A DNA stretch of 64,000 bases from UBA6168 sp041392505 (GTDB lineage: Bacteria; Bacteroidota; Bacteroidia; Chitinophagales; Saprospiraceae). Positions 29,190 to 40,700 of the stretch are shown here, piece by piece (the first letter of the stretch is position 1; every line of letters starts with the position of its first letter). Under the pieces are notes generated by a model that had not been told where the DNA came from, did not search any database, and saw nothing but the letters and a program-made list of their open reading frames with translations. The DNA lies in the NCBI GenBank assembly GCA_041392505.1, contig JAWKLX010000040.1, positions 22,506-86,505 of the forward strand. Reading direction: 5' to 3'. The position numbers were made by a program, and so were the translations under genes.

Positions 29190-30518
29190 ATGAACAAGCT
29201 AATTTCAAAATTTTTATTCTTTGCCCTTGCTATTGCGGCATTCACCTTCACCTCTTGTGGTGATGATGACACAGCAGAACCTGAAACTTGTGCAACTTTA
29301 GGTTGCCCAGATGGTTTCACCTGCGAAAATGACGTTTGTGTTCAAATCGTAACCGATTGCAACACAACGCCTTGTCCAGATGGCTTTGTATGCGAAAATG
29401 GAACTTGTGTTTCTGCTACAGTGAGAGTAACTTCTAACATTACTGCTGACGCTACTTGGACAGCCAACAAGACCTACATCCTTGCAACCCGTGTTGCTGT
29501 TGTCAATGGTGTAACATTGACTATTGAGCCAGGAACAGTTATCAAAGGTGAAGCTGGCCAAGGCCCTAACGCTACTGCCCTTTTGGTAGCTCGTGGTGGC
29601 AAAATCAATGCCTGCGGAACTGCTGACCTTCCAATTATCTTTACTTCTATCGCTGATAACATCACTGGTGCTGATGTAGCAGCAGGAAACCTGGAAAGCC
29701 CAAACCTTAACCCTGACGTAAATGGTCTTTGGGGAGGTGTATTACTTTTAGGCAAAGCTAAAATTTCTGTTGCTGGCGATGCTGTGGAGGCTCAAATTGA
29801 AGGTATCCCAACGTCTGACCCTAATGGTCTTTACGGTGGTACTGACGATGCTGACAACTCTGGAACATTATGCTATGTCTCTATCCGCCACGGTGGTACC
29901 AACATCGGTGATGGTAACGAAATCAACGGTCTTACTTTAGGCGGTGTTGGTTCTGGTACTTCTATCAACCACATCGAAATCGTAGCTAACCAGGACGATG
30001 GTGTTGAGTGGTTCGGTGGTACAGTTAGCGTTTCCAACCTCGTAGTTTGGAACAACGGTGACGATGCTGTTGATACTGACCAAGCTTGGGCTGGTACTTT
30101 GGACAACTTTGTAGTTGTTGGCCCAGCTAATAGCTGCTTGGAATTGGATGGTCCTGAAGGCTCATACAAAGCAGGTCACAAAATCCAGAATGGTTATGTA
30201 ATTGCGAATACTGGTTCAGAAGTTACATTGAATGAATTCTTGATTGACGTTGATGGTGGTGCTACTGCTACTATTGTTGACCTGAAAAACATTTACGTCA
30301 CGGGTATCATCGACAATTCAAATACCATTGCAGGCCCTCCATCTCAAGTACCAACCACTACTTGGACGAACATCGTGTTGGACATCCCAGCTGGAGACAA
30401 CTTGGCCGATTACATCGATGAAGGAGTTGTACCTGCTGGTGTAACTGCAACTGGTGCATCTACTGCTGACTTAACCGTATTCGGCTGGACTTGGACTAAA
30501 AGAGCTGGTGCTTTCTAA
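29190..30518 (+). CDS. Surface lipoprotein with EGF-like modules and beta-helix
   Basis: 442 residues. The signal peptide ends in FTFTSC (lipobox-like, Cys23), followed by GDDDTAEPE, which fits a surface-export signal. Two short Cys-rich modules (CATLGCPDGFTCENDVC and CNTTPCPDGFVCENGTC) look EGF-like. The rest (WTANKTYILATRVAVVNGVTLTIEPGTVIKGEAG...) is the right-handed beta-helix type often encoded next to TonB receptors in Bacteroidota. Codon use is strongly biased to a few codons, consistent with high expression. It precedes a TonB receptor by 140 bp with a hairpin between. It probably captures a ligand at the surface; the ligand is unknown. Confidence 0.72.
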   Translation: MNKLISKFLFFALAIAAFTFTSCGDDDTAEPETCATLGCPDGFTCENDVCVQIVTDCNTTPCPDGFVCENGTCVSATVRVTSNITADATWTANKTYILATRVAVVNGVTLTIEPGTVIKGEAGQGPNATALLVARGGKINACGTADLPIIFTSIADNITGADVAAGNLESPNLNPDVNGLWGGVLLLGKAKISVAGDAVEAQIEGIPTSDPNGLYGGTDDADNSGTLCYVSIRHGGTNIGDGNEINGLTLGGVGSGTSINHIEIVANQDDGVEWFGGTVSVSNLVVWNNGDDAVDTDQAWAGTLDNFVVVGPANSCLELDGPEGSYKAGHKIQNGYVIANTGSEVTLNEFLIDVDGGATATIVDLKNIYVTGIIDNSNTIAGPPSQVPTTTWTNIVLDIPAGDNLADYIDEGVVPAGVTATGASTADLTVFGWTWTKRAGAF

Positions 30519-30576
30519 TAAATGAATTTTCAGTGTTCGAGAGGAAAGGATCACAATTCTCTTGAATAATAAGATG

Positions 30577-30622
30577 GCAAAAAGGTTTGTAAAAAATTTT
30601 AATACAGACCTTTTTGCTCTTT
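30577..30622 (+). terminator. Attenuator-like stem-loop before the TonB receptor
   Basis: GCAAAAAGGT (30577-30586) pairs with ACCTTTTTGC (30608-30617), followed by TCTTTTTG. Located between the lipoprotein and receptor genes, it could end part of the transcripts, giving more lipoprotein than receptor. Confidence 0.6.
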
Positions 30623-30657
30623 TTGATTTTAAATAAAAACTTCTAACTACTACTAAT

Positions 30658-33582
30658 ATGAAAAATTTGCTAACATCCCTGTTGGTTGCAATGTCCTTTG
30701 TTGCGTTTGGCCAATCAGGAACCATCCGGGGTACTGTCTTTGAAGACGCTTCCGGCCTTTCCATTATCGGTGGGAACATCTCCATTAAAAAATCCTCCGA
30801 TGCTTCTTTCGACAACTCCATCACTGGTACCGTTACCGACCTTGACGGTTCGTTTTCCTTCTCTTTGGAACCTGGTTCTTACGACATCCAAGTTTCTTAT
30901 GTCGGTTATGAAACACTGACAATCACCGAAATTCAAGTGAAAGCAAAGGAGGTGGTCAACTTGGAAACCATCAGGATGGGCGAAGCGGTGGATGAATTGA
31001 CGGAAGTTGTCGTCACAGCAAAAGCCATTAAAACTTCCGAAGTTGCGTTGCTGACCATTAAAAAGAAATCAGCTGTGATGATGGATGGTATTTCCTCCGC
31101 TAAGTTTAAACTGACCGGGGATGCTACAGCTGTGGAAGCAGCTAAGCGGGTCACTGGTGTTTCGATCGAAGGTGGAAAATATGTTTATGTCCGTGGGTTA
31201 GGTGACCGCTATTCTAAAACGACCCTGAACCAGGTAGATATTCCGGGCCTCGACCCAGACAAGAACACGATCCAGATGGACATTTTCCCCACTAATCTGA
31301 TTGATAATATCATTGTCAGCAAGAACTTCACGGCTGACATGCCTGCCGATTTTACGGGTGGTTTGCTCAATATAGAAACAAAAGATTTTCCAGATGACAA
31401 AACCTTTAATGTATCTGTCAGCACTACTGTTAATCCCAGCATGCACTTCAACTCCGATTATTTAACTTATGATGGTGGCAAAACTGACTTTTTGGGGTTT
31501 GATGATGGATCAAGGGGTTTACCAGCATTAGCTAACCAACAAAACATACCTACCCCGCTGAACCAAAACTACTCTCCTCAAGAGGTTAATGATTTTGTGA
31601 GCAGTTTCAACCCAGAGTTGGGAGCTTCTAAGGAAACCAGCCTTATGGATTTCAGTGCCAGCATTTCCTTGGGCAACCAAATCGAGTTGAAAGGAAAAGA
31701 ATCGAGCAAAAGCAGCCCAAAATTGGGGTACATTTTTTCTGCTTCCTACAAGTCTGGATATACCTATTACGACGACTTTACCTATGGAGAATTTCAACGG
31801 TCTAGTGGTTCAGAGAACGTTGAAATGGTTCCCGCTGCCGTGCAGAAAGGGCAAGTTGGCGAACGCAGCACTCTCATTGGGCTATTAGGTGGATTAGCTT
31901 ATAAAAATAACCTTTCCAAATACAGACTAACAGCTATGCGCCTGCAAAACGGAGAAAGCCGTGCTTCCCAATTTGAAATTACTGATTATGATGAGGCAAT
32001 TGGCCACTCAGGATTTTTTGCCACTTCTGACAACTTAGAGTACAACGAGCGTTCCTTGACCAACTTCCTTTTAAACGGAACCCACGTAATCGGAGATTCT
32101 GGTTGGGATGTAGATTGGCGTTTGTCTTCTACTATTTCTACATCTGAAGACCCTGATATCCGGAATACTGCTTTTACACGCACCGCAACCTCTGTTACTT
32201 TCAATTCAGGTGCAGGTGGGTTACCGTCCAGAATCTGGAGGTTTTTGGATGAATTGAATGCCGTGAGCAAGGTTGATATTACTAAAAAATACCGTTTTAA
32301 AGACGAGGATGCCAAGCTGAAATTTGGCGTCAGCCATACATACAAGCAAAGGGAGTATAAAATCCTCCAATATGGCGTACAATTCTTTGGCTCCCAAGCA
32401 CCTTGGGCAGATGCAGATCCAAATAGTGTTTTGGTTCCAGCCAATATTTACCCAAGCAGCCAAAACAATATTTATTTTGCATCGGGCAATAATACCCCGA
32501 ATCCGAACCAGTACGAATCAAATGTCAATAACACCGGGTTTTATGTTTCCAATGAGTTTAACCTACTACCCTACTTGAAGACCATTTTAGGCGTAAGGGC
32601 TGAAAACTTTGTGCAACGTCACACAGGCCGGGACCAAGCTTACTCTAACGGTGATGTCAATGGTCGTAACTTGGACAACGACAAAGTATTGGAATCACTC
32701 GATTTCTTCCCTTCGGCTAACTTGATTTACTCGTTGACCGATGAACAGAACCTGCGTGGTTCTTATTCCCGCACCATTGCAAGGCCGTCATTCAAAGAGT
32801 TGTCCTTCGCTCAGATTTTAGACCCAGTATCCAACCGTATTTTCAATGGATCATTGTTCCCTTATAATGATTGGGAAGGAACACTTGTCGAGACCAACAT
32901 TGACAATTTTGACCTCCGCTGGGAATTATTCCAAAAAGGTGGGCAATTGTTCTCCATCAGTGGATTTTACAAGCGTTTTAACAACCCCATCGAACTGGTG
33001 AGGATTCCTCAGCAAATGACCAGCACAGAATACCAGCCACGTAACGTGGGAGACGGCCAACTTTTTGGAATTGAGCTGGAAATGAGAAAAGACCTTTCTT
33101 TCCTACATTCCTCTCTGGGGAACTTCGACATCAGCACCAACGTAACATTTGTTGAGTCACAAATTGATATGTCCAATGCAGAATTCCAAGCCCGTAAAGG
33201 TTTTGAAAAAGCTGGTGAAAACATTGAAATGACCAGGCAAATGGCGGGTCAATCCCCTTATGTGATCAATGCTGGTTTGAGCTACACGGATTCAGAAGCA
33301 GGATTGCAAGCAGGGTTGTTTTATAATGTGAAAGGCCCTACCCTCTTTATCGTTGGAGGAGGTTTGTTCCCGGATATTTATACTCAGCCATTCCACAACG
33401 TAAACTTCAGTATTGCCAAGAAAATTGGTGCGGAGAAGAAAACCTCCATTGATCTGAAGGTGTCCAACATTTTAGGTGACCGGGTAGAAAGCTTCTATGA
33501 AGCATACGAAGCCCAAAGCCAAATTTTCGACAGCTTTAACCCAGGCAGAGCATTTAGCTTAGGCCTAAGCCACCAGTTCTAA
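30658..33582 (+). CDS. TonB-dependent receptor
   Basis: 974 residues, intact. Signal peptide to about residue 19 (MKNLLTSLLVAMSFVAFGQ), a carboxypeptidase-like beta-sandwich (about 20-110: GTIRGTVFEDASGLSIIGGNISI), the plug (about 115-260) with YVYVRGLGDRYSKTTLNQ and DFTGGLLNIETKDFP, and the beta-barrel ending in Phe (SLGLSHQF). It imports a bulky ligand across the outer membrane with TonB/ExbBD. No TonB box is obvious. The plug type (VRGLGDRY) is common in Bacteroidota receptors paired with beta-helix lipoproteins, as here. Ligand unknown. Confidence 0.92.
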   Translation: MKNLLTSLLVAMSFVAFGQSGTIRGTVFEDASGLSIIGGNISIKKSSDASFDNSITGTVTDLDGSFSFSLEPGSYDIQVSYVGYETLTITEIQVKAKEVVNLETIRMGEAVDELTEVVVTAKAIKTSEVALLTIKKKSAVMMDGISSAKFKLTGDATAVEAAKRVTGVSIEGGKYVYVRGLGDRYSKTTLNQVDIPGLDPDKNTIQMDIFPTNLIDNIIVSKNFTADMPADFTGGLLNIETKDFPDDKTFNVSVSTTVNPSMHFNSDYLTYDGGKTDFLGFDDGSRGLPALANQQNIPTPLNQNYSPQEVNDFVSSFNPELGASKETSLMDFSASISLGNQIELKGKESSKSSPKLGYIFSASYKSGYTYYDDFTYGEFQRSSGSENVEMVPAAVQKGQVGERSTLIGLLGGLAYKNNLSKYRLTAMRLQNGESRASQFEITDYDEAIGHSGFFATSDNLEYNERSLTNFLLNGTHVIGDSGWDVDWRLSSTISTSEDPDIRNTAFTRTATSVTFNSGAGGLPSRIWRFLDELNAVSKVDITKKYRFKDEDAKLKFGVSHTYKQREYKILQYGVQFFGSQAPWADADPNSVLVPANIYPSSQNNIYFASGNNTPNPNQYESNVNNTGFYVSNEFNLLPYLKTILGVRAENFVQRHTGRDQAYSNGDVNGRNLDNDKVLESLDFFPSANLIYSLTDEQNLRGSYSRTIARPSFKELSFAQILDPVSNRIFNGSLFPYNDWEGTLVETNIDNFDLRWELFQKGGQLFSISGFYKRFNNPIELVRIPQQMTSTEYQPRNVGDGQLFGIELEMRKDLSFLHSSLGNFDISTNVTFVESQIDMSNAEFQARKGFEKAGENIEMTRQMAGQSPYVINAGLSYTDSEAGLQAGLFYNVKGPTLFIVGGGLFPDIYTQPFHNVNFSIAKKIGAEKKTSIDLKVSNILGDRVESFYEAYEAQSQIFDSFNPGRAFSLGLSHQF

Positions 33583-33639
33583 AATAACTGTTCCCATTCA
33601 TTGGGACTGAAAGATTTTTATATTAGTAGTAATTTTAAT

Positions 33640-33677
33640 AGCGAAGAAGCCTTTGGGCTTCTTCGCTTTCTTTTTTT
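33640..33677 (+). terminator. Rho-independent terminator
   Basis: GCGAAGAAGCC (33641-33651) pairs with GGCTTCTTCGC (33656-33666), loop TTTG, followed by TTTCTTTTTTT. It ends the lipoprotein and receptor transcript. Confidence 0.92.
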
Positions 33678-33723
33678 GGCAGTGACTCAGATGTAAGGCT
33701 GTAGAATTTTTCCCAGCTATCTT

Positions 33724-33903
33724 CATCGGCCCCCGACTCCTAAAGGGGAGTATTGATTTGTCATTGATTGTCAGCTTATTATAAAATCGAAAATAGACTC
33801 CCCTTCAGAGGTCGGGGGACGATGGAAAGACACCGCGCCTTAGAAAGCCTTGACGAGCCGAGCAGACTGATGATAAGTGCTTGAACGACAATTCGGCCCG
33901 CAT
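33724..33903. repeat. Palindromic interspersed repeat, copy C (reverse orientation)
   Basis: On the minus strand this begins ATGCGGGCCGAAT (33903), as copy A does, and continues with TCTGCTCGG and TCAAGG in register. It carries a different stem: 33724-33751 pairs with 33797-33824 (CCCCCGA and AGGGGAGT blocks) around a 45-bp loop. The right-end sequence of copies A and B is missing. The spacer 33583-34560 holds no gene; beyond 33903 it is plain AT-rich sequence with the upstream region of the adhesin gene. Confidence 0.65.
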
Positions 33904-34560
33904 GGAATAATATTCATTTTTTTGCTAAAATCATTAATTTTCAATTTTCGGGGCTAAAGTCGGGAAGCCCTTTTGTTTTATGGGTAAATCGTTCCGCTGT
34001 GCAGTCTATAGCAGGGACAATTACGCTACGCCCATCCATCGGACTTTAATCTATATATCTCGTTATCCTGTAGGTCTTTTCCCCTTTTTATTATGTGATG
34101 ACACAACTGGTATAAAAAAAAACGGCAGCTCGAAAATTGAAGGAAAAATCTGAATGGGAATACCCTGAGCGTTAATCCAATTTTTAAAAGCATCCTCCTC
34201 CACCTTTGCAGAAACAAGGAGCATCAATTTGAAAATACCTTGAAAGAAGATCGGTACACAAAATCCTCAACTCAAAAAAATTAACCCAAGTAATTCTTGT
34301 CTTCATTATACTTTTATCTATTTTTAACCAAAAATTTGGATACTCTTACCCAACAACAACGAATTTATCTCCTTTCTGTTCCCTATCTCACCTCACTCTC
34401 CTTAAGTTAAAAACCTATCTTAAATTCCCTTTTCCGATTACTAATAATTTTATGTAGAACTGAATAGAATTATTTGAGGTCAGGTCTGCCAAGCAACACC
34501 CAGCTTAAAAAAAACTTAGTTAAAGCTGTAACATGACTCTAAATCTTAAATCAAATTATA

Positions 34561-35343
34561 ATGAATCTAAAAAATTTTACTACCATGATGGAAACAATCA
34601 AAGCATCCAATATCTGTTGCTTGGATGCCCCTTTTGCATTTTCAGGCGAAAAAAGAAACATCAATAAATACTTCAGCAAGCTCTCTTCGATCGTCTTGCT
34701 GACATTTTTATCGGTATCCCTTTTTGGGCAGTATTCAGAAACGTTCAGTATAGCTAATAAGGGTATCCTCATCGGACCTTGTACGACCAATGATCCAACC
34801 ACTTGCGCTTCTTTTGATTTTACAGGGGTGAACTGGACCATTGAAGGTAATCTTTCTGGGCTGGTAAGTGGTGCTGGTGGAACGACGGATGATTTTCAAA
34901 CTTCAGGAGGGGTACTTACATCTTCAGGCGATATTGATGAAGAAATATGTTGGGTGTCTCCTATGTTGACAATTTCTGGTACATCCGCTTCTTTCAGCTG
35001 TGACATTAGCTGGATCGGTGGATATAATGATGGAGATTATTTGGATGTGGAATATAATGTAAACGGAGGGGGATGGACTACCGTAACGAGCCTGCCTCAA
35101 TCTGGTGGTGGCCATACTATTAACGGCTTCTCAACGCCCACCCCCGAACTGCCTGATGGTTCAAGTACGGTGGCAGTAAATAGCTTAGGCGCCAGTGGCC
35201 AATCCATTCAAATCAGAATGTGTGTGGATTTCAATAGTTTTACCGAATCTTTTACATTGGATAATGTGATCGCTACCAATGCTGTTACATTCTCTGACCC
35301 TGAGCTCGACGTCGCAACGAAGCTGATGATGCCGACATCGTAG
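34561..35343 (+). CDS. Giant T9SS adhesin, N-terminal segment
   Basis: 260 residues before the first frame break. A long N-terminal extension (about 45 residues) precedes a hydrophobic export segment (IVLLTFLSVSLFGQ). A shorter start inside the extension, for example Met9, is possible. The following 190 residues form an all-beta domain (FDFTGVNWTIEGNLSGL...IQIRMCVDFNSFTESFTLDNV) like the galactose-binding or MAM-type modules at the head of Bacteroidota adhesins. It ends as DPELDV, the opening of a choice-of-anchor D repeat, and the frame is lost there. See the next two entries for the rest of the gene. Confidence 0.7.
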   Translation: MNLKNFTTMMETIKASNICCLDAPFAFSGEKRNINKYFSKLSSIVLLTFLSVSLFGQYSETFSIANKGILIGPCTTNDPTTCASFDFTGVNWTIEGNLSGLVSGAGGTTDDFQTSGGVLTSSGDIDEEICWVSPMLTISGTSASFSCDISWIGGYNDGDYLDVEYNVNGGGWTTVTSLPQSGGGHTINGFSTPTPELPDGSSTVAVNSLGASGQSIQIRMCVDFNSFTESFTLDNVIATNAVTFSDPELDVATKLMMPTS

Positions 35344-37752
35344 ATGGGGCATCCTCTTGGTCTGTTACTAATGGTACTGATTATGGTAATGTATGTTTTG
35401 ATGGTAGCAGTTCAGTCACCCACACTTTCCGGGCAGAAAATAATGGGGCTGGTAATTTAACATTTGCGCCGATGCACTAGCCATGACCAACAATACTGAT
35501 TTCACGATAATCACCGATCTCCTAACAACGGCACGGTTGCCCACGGGGGTTGCAACTTTTTCCATCCGATATCTTCCCAATACCTCAGGCACACGGACTT
35601 CCACCGTAACCATTCGGAGCGATGATGCCGACGAAGACCCATACACGTTTATCATCCGTAGGTTTGGGATATCCGAACCAACAACGCAAATGCGGGCGCA
35701 GACCAAAATGTGGTTGGAACGTCAGTCTTGAGGAAATACTGCGACCTCGGGGATGGCATGTGGTCGATTATATCCGGTTCTGGCGGTGCGATCTTTTCTT
35801 CCAACAGCCCTACTTCCAATTTCTCTGGCATAGCGGCACTACCTATACCTTGCGCTGGACGATTTCAAGAGATCCCTGTACTCCTTCAACTGATGATGTG
35901 GACATCACTTTTAGCACCTGAATCTGACGTCCGCAATGCCGCCGACAATGCCGACATTACGGATGGTTCTACTACAATCAGTTCAGCACTCACCGACTTT
36001 GAAGTGTCGTGCCACTGGCGGCTCGCCAGTAGTACTCTCCGAGCAGAAAACAATGGCATCAGTAATCTCACGCTTGGCGGCACTGCCTGCTATCAGAATA
36101 CAACTGATTTTAGCATTACCATACCAATTTGGCTAAATAACGTTACGATCGCACCAAACGGTTGGGAACTCTTACCATCCAGTTCGACCGCCTGCTTCTC
36201 CTGAACATAAACCTGTACGGTCACCATCCGCAGTGATGATGCGGATGATGGACCCTTTTTGATCCAAGGGGTAGGGACGTCGGATAATACTGTTGCGCCT
36301 GCTTCCTCTTCCCAACAGTATGCTTTAACGAAACAATAACCTCGATCACCTGCACAACTGGTGCGACAGGATCGAGCTGCAACGGACTTCTCCCGGAACA
36401 TCGGCTGCCTTTACTGCCAATACGATCAATGATCAACGGTGCGCCAACCGCCACTGGGACGTTCAATTATTCCATCCCGTTGACGGGAGGCTGCGCACGG
36501 TGAATGCTGTAAGCAGGTACATCACGCACATCGTTGACAATACCGATCCGGTAGCGAACTGTCCGATGAATATCACCGTCGGCAACGACATGGGGCAGTG
36601 TGATGCGGTTGTCAACTTCACGATCCATGTACCTACTGACAATTGTTCAGGGGTTATCCCCGGCGGCCGTCCCAGCGTCTGGTTCAACCTTTTCTGTGGG
36701 GATGACGACGGTTACCGTCACAGCGACGGATGCTTCCAGTGAACACTGCACCTGCACTTTCAATGTAACGGTAAATGATACTGAAGACCCAGTTATTATC
36801 GGTTGTCAAGGCGGTACTTACCCAAATACTCCGGGACAATGCGGCGCTCAAGTTGCTTTTGCAGAAGCAAGGACTGATAACTGTGATACGGACCTCTCTT
36901 TGTTCTTTTAATCCACCAACAGGTAGTTTTTCCCAGTCGGGGTGACAATGGTCGAAAAGACAGCAATGGACGATGTTGGCAATTCAGCCACTTGTATGTT
37001 ATCAGTAACAGTCAATGATACGGAAAACCCGGAGGCCAATTGCCCCCTGACTCAGACTGTCAACAACGACTATGGACAGTGCAATGCGGTTGTCAACATG
37101 ATCCCGAATCCCAACGGACAATTGTCCAGGCGCTTCCACGGCCAATCCGCCGTCTGGTTCTACCTTCCCGGTGAGCCATCATACAGTGACGGTCACAGCC
37201 ACCGATGCTGGGGTAACATGGCCTGCTTGTTCAATGTGGTGGTGAATGATATAGAAACCCAATAGCAAACTGTCCCCCAACCCATGTCACCTTTAATGAT
37301 TCCTGGACAGTGTGAAGCCATTGTCACCTCCTCATCCCAAACCCAACAACTGGCAACTGCCCGGGTGCAACATCCTCGGCCAGTCCGGCATCTGGTTCTG
37401 CCTTCCCATTGGGCACTACCTGGTAACAGTGACGGCGATAGACGCTGCGGAATATGTCCACCGGTGTTTAACATAGTAGTGAACGATCTGAAAACCCTGT
37501 GGCAAACTGCCCAGCCGACATTAACGTAGCTCCTAATGCAGCGGGCTGTATGGCCATAGTAAATTACCCGGCTCACTCCCTCTGATAATTGTCCCGGTAA
37601 CAATGAGCTTTATGCCCCCTCCGGTTCAAATTTCCAATTGGCACGACCACCGTAACAGGCACGGCCATAGACGCTTCCGGCAACATGTCAACCACTCCTT
37701 GTACCTTTACCGTTTTTGTGAGCAATTAGCTCACCTGCATGCACACAGATGA
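35344..37752 (+). pseudogene. Giant T9SS adhesin, frame-broken repeat region
   Basis: About 2.4 kb in which the protein changes frame roughly every 100-250 bp, yet the domains remain readable. They are: choice-of-anchor D repeats (DGASSWSVTNGTDYG..., TSGTRTSTVTIRSDDADEDP), a PKD-like repeat (FSGIAGTTYTLRWTISRDP in one frame), at least four HYR repeats (ANCPMNITVGNDMGQCDAVV and AVVNF-type cores) and a SprB-like start. Deletions and insertions must number around ten or more. The flanking segments of the same gene are clean. Either a patch of poor sequence or real decay inside repeats explains this. As written it cannot be translated in one piece. Confidence 0.65.
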
Positions 37753-40700
37753 AGCATTGCCGGTGCAAATGATGGTACTGCTACTGTAATACCTTTAGGA
37801 GGATCATGCCTTCATACCTACCAGTGGGACGCAGCGGCTGGCAACCAAACGACCCAAACTGCAACCGGCCTGGCCCCAGGCCTGTACTCCGTTACGGTGA
37901 CGGACGCCTACGGCTGTCCAAGAGCCTGTGCATTAACAATATATGCTGGTTCAGTTCCTTGCTGCCCATCCTCCGTATCGATCACCGCTAACCCGTCCGG
38001 TGACATCTGCCTCGGCACAATGGGCGTTCAGTACAATGCGGTGGTCACGGACGGTGCGGCTACCAACACCTTCGCCTGGTGCGCTTTTAACAACGGCACG
38101 GGCAGCGGCACCTGCTTCAACGGGTTTAGTGACAACACCGCCCAGGACCCGACCCGGAACTGGACCTCTTCGGCTGGACCAAAATCAGTTGGTGTGACTG
38201 TTTCGCAAGCTGGTTGCCCTGACATCACTGACCTTTACGTTTTCAACGTGGTGGCCGACCCCGTTGCGCCGATAATTGTAAGGAATCCTGACACCGATGC
38301 TTGCGTTGGCAGCACTCTCACGGTGGACGTGACACCTGGGTCTGGAGGAATCGGCACGTGCCTGGCCGAATACCGATACTCCACCGATAACGGAGTGAAC
38401 TGGAGCGCATGGGGTACGGCAGTCCCCAGTTTTGCTGCAGCGGACAACACCAACTTGGTGGAAAGCCGCCGCAACTGCGATGGGGCTGGCTGCAACAGCA
38501 ACGTGAACCAGGTCTCGTGGACCATTGCCCCTGATCCAGTGGTGACTTGCCCAACAGCGGCCGTTACCCTGGAATGCGGTGCCAGCCTCGACCCATCGGT
38601 CACCGGACTGCCAATAACCCCAACCACAATCTGCTGTACCAATGCACCAACGGTCATGATAGATGACGACAGTGTACCCGGCAACTGCCTCCCTAGTACT
38701 GAAACCATTACCCGTACTTTCATGGTCGGCTATGACTGTGGGTATTCTACGACCTGTACCCAGGTGATCACGCTGGAGGACAACACCCCGCCGCTCATCG
38801 TCACCTGCCCCGATGACCAGACCATTGAGTGGCCAACAGGTTTTAATACCTACCTGGTAGGGCCAAACACGCCACAAGACCCGAGCATCGACCCATCCAA
38901 TTACAACAACATGGTCTATTCCGAGGCATGTGGCAGCGTAACGATCACTTATCAGGACGTGCTCACCGGGCCAAATCCGGGCAACTGCCCCAACCTTTGG
39001 GTGGTGGAAAGGACTTGGACGGTCACTGACCAGTGCAACCAGTCCACACAATGTGTCCAAACGTTCACGTTTACCGACACGACGCCCCCTACCATCTCAT
39101 GCCCAGCTGACCCTGCGCCAATAGAATGGCCCGCAGGTTTCAACACCGCAGCCGTGGGCCCCAATACACCACAGGACCCAAGTGTTGCGCCTGCCGTTTA
39201 TGGCACGGCGACAGCCTCCGACAACTGCGGTACGCCAACAGTCACCTACCAGGATGTGCTCTTCGGCCCTGTCCCCGGTGACTGCCCCAACCTATGGACG
39301 CTCCAGCGTACCTGGACGGCGACCGACGCCTGTGGCCTGACCGCCACCTGTGTGCAGGTGTTCACCTTCACCGACACCACACCACCAGTCATCACCACCT
39401 GCCCACCGGCAGTGGCCATCGAGGGATGTGGACTGGGAGACATAGCTGGCAACGGGCACCCGCCCTACTCGACAGTGGTGGCCGGGACCGAGGCTGAGTT
39501 CAGCGGATCCGGGGGCGTGGCCTCCGACAACTGTGCCATCGTGGCCTGGAATTATATGGACGTGGCCAGCGGCACTTGCCCGGCCACTGTGACCCGTACC
39601 TGGACCGTGACCGATGCCTGTGGCCTGACGGCTACCTGTACCCAGGTGTTCACCATCGACGACACGACTCCGCCATTGGTGACCTGCCAGGATATTTCGG
39701 TCAGCCTGGGTGCCAACGGTACCTATAACCTGCAACCTACTGAAGTATTGGCCAGTGCCAGTGACAACTGCGGTGGTGCGGTGACGCCAGTCTCCGTCTC
39801 GCCCAGCATCTTTGATTGCCAGAGCTTTCCGAACAATACAGTGACCCTGACCGTCGAGGACGCTTGCGGCAACCCGGGCACCTGCACGGCCAACGTATAC
39901 GTCGCCCCGTTCATTACCAACGTTATTGGGGTGCACACTAACGAGACGTGTGCCGGTGCCAATGATGGGACGATCACTGCCTCCGCTACCGCTGGTGGCG
40001 GACAGGTCATGTACTCCGTTGACGGTGTCAACTTCCAGGCGGTTGGTTCTTTCAACAACCTGGCGCCCGGTCTACAGACTCTAACCATCAAAGTTTTTGG
40101 TGTGCCAGCTACCTGTGTGGAGACGCTTGTATTCGATATCCAGCCCGGTGGGCCGCTCTTGGTCTGCTATGCTGATTCTGACAACGATGGTTATGGCTCT
40201 TCGATAGCGCCACCGGTCACAACCTGCAACTGCCCGGCCGGGTACAAAACGGCGGCACAACTTGGTGGCAATACCAATAATGACTGTAACGACGGAAATG
40301 CTTTGATAAACCCGGGAGCTGCAGAGATCTGCGACGGCCTCGACAACGACTGCGATGGCATTGTCCCCGCGGACGAGGTGGATGCCGACGGTGACGGGTA
40401 CCGGGTCTGTGACAACGACTGCAACGACACTAACCCTGCTATCAACCCCGGGGCGGCGGAAATCTGCAACGGCCTCGACGACAACTGCAACGGGATGGTC
40501 GATGAGGGCCTAAATGGGCTGACCTACAACGGCAACGTGTACTTCTCTACCCAGGCCCAAGTGGACGCCTGGCCGCCTTGCTATTCCGTTATCAATGGCA
40601 GCGTGACCATCGTTGGTGTGGGCATCAACAACCTCGGGCCATTGTCTAACATTGTTGACATTACTGGCGGATTGACCATCCAATCAACCGGGTTGACTTC

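Noticed and set aside
38185..39060. Long open frame (291 codons) on the minus strand inside the adhesin gene
   Set aside because: It is the antisense shadow of a GC-rich, codon-biased repeat region; its translation is rich in His, Trp and Arg without any domain, and the plus-strand frame has clear HYR domains.
39292..39936. Second long minus-strand frame (214 codons) in the adhesin
   Set aside because: Same cause: mirrored codon bias of the plus-strand gene, no start context, no recognisable protein.
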